Positions 39,235 through 41,156 of a stretch of DNA of 41,156 nt are shown here, one piece after another. The position numbers and the translations under genes are program-made. Below the pieces are notes generated by a model. It ran no database searches. It saw nothing but the letters and a program-made list of their open reading frames with translations, and was not told the origin of the DNA. The stretch covers positions 1-41,156 of IMG/VR virus record IMGVR_UViG_3300003690_000092; one strand, 5' to 3'. The DNA comes from a virus. How positions within the stretch are numbered: the first letter of the stretch is position 1; each line of letters begins with the position of its first letter.

Positions 39235-41156
39235 TTATTGACTTACATGTGCATAGCCATTTTTCTTTTCAATGTTTACGATGTAGTCAACACAATCTTT
39301 TAGCGAATCTAGATGAGATATTAGGATCACTGTCTTGAAATACGACTTAACCATATCTAATATTCTAACAAATCCTTCTAGATTTTCTGCATCAAGAGCA
39401 GTTCCCGGTTCGTCAAGAATGAAAATATTTGACTTAGGCAAGTTGCTAACGTGCAACAACGCGAGCCTAATCGCCATCGAAGCGATTGTTTTTTCTGCCC
39501 CGGATCCCATTTCAATAGGTCGAGGTTCGTGCTTTGGGTGCTTGATGTAAACGTTTAAACGTCTGCCCTCATTCTCAAAAAAGACTTCAAAATTTACAAT
39601 ATTTGCCAACACCTTCGCAATCTCTTCATTAACCGCTGGCAACTTCTTCTTAATAATATCATAGGAGATGCCGCTGGTGTGCATGCATCTCATAAATAAA
39701 TCATAAGCGGAGTAGTCTTCGCGCAATTCGGATAGCTCGCTCTTTTGTTCAATTAAGCTCTGTAATTTTTGCTCGCAGGATCCGTGGGAAACATATAGGT
39801 CATTTAATTCTTGCTGGCACTCGTCGCACCTTTCCTCTATATCTTCAAGAAATGCGCCATATTTCTTTTTCTTTATAAGAAGCAGCCCCAGGTTTTCAAT
39901 CGCTTCTTTGTTTTCTTCATATGTTGTAATTTGCTTCTCAGTGTTTTCAATTTCGTGCCTAAAGACTTCTAGCTTTGATAAATTATTTTGCATCTCCAAA
40001 TTAGAAACCGAGATCTCATGTTGCACCTCTTTTTGTTTTTCCACTAATAAATCATATTTATTCAAATAATCATTTAGCTTATCAACATCAAGGTTATGAA
40101 TATCTTCTAAAAGTTGTACACTTTGTTTACGAATATCGCCAACTTCTGTTATCATATTTGGCAATGCATCTTTTGCTTTATGGGCATCGCAAATAAATTT
40201 ACAAGTTGGGAACGACTCACCGCAGGGCACTTCTTGAAGAAGGCTCACTTTCTTTCGGTATGCATTGATATCCTTATTTTTATTCTTTAAAAAATGTAAA
40301 AGATCGTCATATTCTTCATTCTTAATTTCGACGCTCTTTTTCTTGTTTCGTAAATTTTCAATATCGTATTCTTGTAGAAAATTATTTAATTTTTCAGCCA
40401 ACTCGTTGTTGTTATTATTGTTCTCTGTAAACTGTTTGTTCTGCTGTAAAAGGATCCGAACATCATTCTTCTTTGCTTTTAGTGCATTTATCGTTTGTTC
40501 AATAGCAATAATCTCCAGTGGGATCGATGTGATTTTATTTTCTATTTCGCTCAATAAGGATTTGGTATCTAATATTTGCTGTTGATATTCTTCACATTTT
40601 TGGCTGTGTTCCTCAATACCAACTTCGCTCTGGTGTATTTGTTCTTTCGCTTCCTCGATATCTTCCTCATACTCTCTGCCTTCAAGTCGCTTGAGCGCTC
40701 CTCTTAAGTCCGACGCATCTTCTTTTGCTAGCTTAAATTTCTTATCAAATATTTCCAGATCAAGAAATTTAGCGAGAATTTCTTTGCGGCGGGTTGAGCC
40801 TTCTTTGATAAATGTTAGGCTATCTAATTGAGATGCCATAGAAGTAAGCAGGAAATCATCAAGCGTTCCAAGCATCTTACGAATATTTTTATCCGTGTCA
40901 TTACGAGTCAATCCGTTGTGGCTCACAACCTGGGTCGTAACAGAATCGACTTCGTTAAATTCAACAGTTGTCTTTGCTTCTAATGTCTCTTCACCTTTTA
41001 GTTTCTTAATATACTTTTCACTTTCGCGTTCAATTACAAATTGTTTGTCGCCAATAGAAATTCCCACTCTACCAACGCCTCTCTCCTTGTTCTGGTTAAT
41101 AACGTTAAGGTTCTTCCGCTCATTTTTCGAAGTGGAGTTAAACAGCGTATAAAGGG
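39235..41156 (-). CDS. gp46: gp46-like recombination nuclease subunit, Rad50/SbcC family (5' end outside window)
   Basis: The frame is open to the right edge (about 640 residues visible), so the N-terminus with Walker A lies outside; a GTG at 41067 is not the real start. Visible are DDFLLTSMASQLDSLTFI and STRRKEILAKFLDLEIF, typical of the Rad50/SbcC family after the ATPase N-lobe. Long coiled coils flank a Cys-containing apex (VPCGESFPTCKFICDA), which may act as zinc hook though it is not the canonical CPxC. The C-terminal ATPase lobe has a signature motif EMGSGAEKT, Walker B NIFILDEPGTALD and an H-loop LISH. With gp47 it would resect DNA ends for recombination-dependent replication with UvsX and gp32. 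Confidence 0.93.
   Translation of the reverse strand, partial: LYTLFNSTSKNERKNLNVINQNKERGVGRVGISIGDKQFVIERESEKYIKKLKGEETLEAKTTVEFNEVDSVTTQVVSHNGLTRNDTDKNIRKMLGTLDDFLLTSMASQLDSLTFIKEGSTRRKEILAKFLDLEIFDKKFKLAKEDASDLRGALKRLEGREYEEDIEEAKEQIHQSEVGIEEHSQKCEEYQQQILDTKSLLSEIENKITSIPLEIIAIEQTINALKAKKNDVRILLQQNKQFTENNNNNNELAEKLNNFLQEYDIENLRNKKKSVEIKNEEYDDLLHFLKNKNKDINAYRKKVSLLQEVPCGESFPTCKFICDAHKAKDALPNMITEVGDIRKQSVQLLEDIHNLDVDKLNDYLNKYDLLVEKQKEVQHEISVSNLEMQNNLSKLEVFRHEIENTEKQITTYEENKEAIENLGLLLIKKKKYGAFLEDIEERCDECQQELNDLYVSHGSCEQKLQSLIEQKSELSELREDYSAYDLFMRCMHTSGISYDIIKKKLPAVNEEIAKVLANIVNFEVFFENEGRRLNVYIKHPKHEPRPIEMGSGAEKTIASMAIRLALLHVSNLPKSNIFILDEPGTALDAENLEGFVRILDMVKSYFKTVILISHLDSLKDCVDYIVNIEKKNGYAHVSQ

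Noticed and set aside
1-41156. tRNA genes, CRISPR arrays, insertion sequences, integrase or attachment sites
   Set aside because: Looked for on both strands; no cloverleaf-like intergenic sequence, regularly spaced repeats, transposase or integrase frame was seen. Gaps between genes are too short for most of these.

Overview
The window is a 41 kb piece of a tailed double-stranded DNA phage with a contractile tail (myovirus morphology) and T4-like head and replication proteins. Every gene I can support is on the minus strand, so transcription runs from high to low coordinates. Genes are tightly packed, often with 1-17 nt overlaps and AGGAG-type ribosome binding sites. No intergenic gap reaches 150 bases, and I see no tRNA genes, CRISPR or insertion sequences. 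The phage-encoded bS21, T4-like head genes and long modular fibres resemble uncultured marine T4-like phages, but the host cannot be named from this sequence.

In transcription order the window starts inside a gp46/Rad50-like recombination nuclease subunit (39235-41156, N-terminus outside). A probable lysis block follows: a holin-like protein, an inner-membrane spanin-like coiled coil, and a signal-peptide plus C-terminal-TM protein. After a small zinc-knuckle protein and an unknown protein comes the head and packaging block (37.2-31.3 kb): large terminase gp17, portal gp20, two unknown proteins in the place of T4 gp67/68, a small membrane protein and prohead protease gp21. Next are a small helical protein, a bS21 ribosomal protein homologue, a 144-aa virion-like protein, a long repetitive fibre gene that is split by a frame break, and a beta-propeller fibre protein. 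Scaffold gp22 and major capsid gp23 follow, ending at a strong terminator.

The neck and tail block (21.4-4.1 kb) runs gp13, gp14, gp15, sheath gp18, tube gp19, a gp26-like (T4_baseplate family) protein with an out-of-frame extension, a terminator, a small protein, tape measure, two mutually related tube-like proteins, a LysM gp53-like protein, a large hub-like protein and a protein with a degenerate M15-peptidase-like motif. The left end returns to DNA metabolism: a short family A DNA polymerase without an exonuclease domain, a divergent FtsZ/tubulin-like protein, a small membrane protein, a gp32-like ssDNA-binding protein with its own sigma70-like promoter and structured leader, and UvsX (cut by the window edge).

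The most notable points are the FtsZ/tubulin-like gene overlapping the polymerase gene, a probable programmed frameshift making a tail-assembly-chaperone pair from the gp26-like gene, the phage bS21, and a recurring intergenic CTATTTA motif that may be a late promoter. Two further frame breaks, one in the capsid gene C-terminus and one in the fibre gene exactly at the edge of a 93-nt direct repeat, look like recombination or assembly defects and should be verified before those proteins are used.
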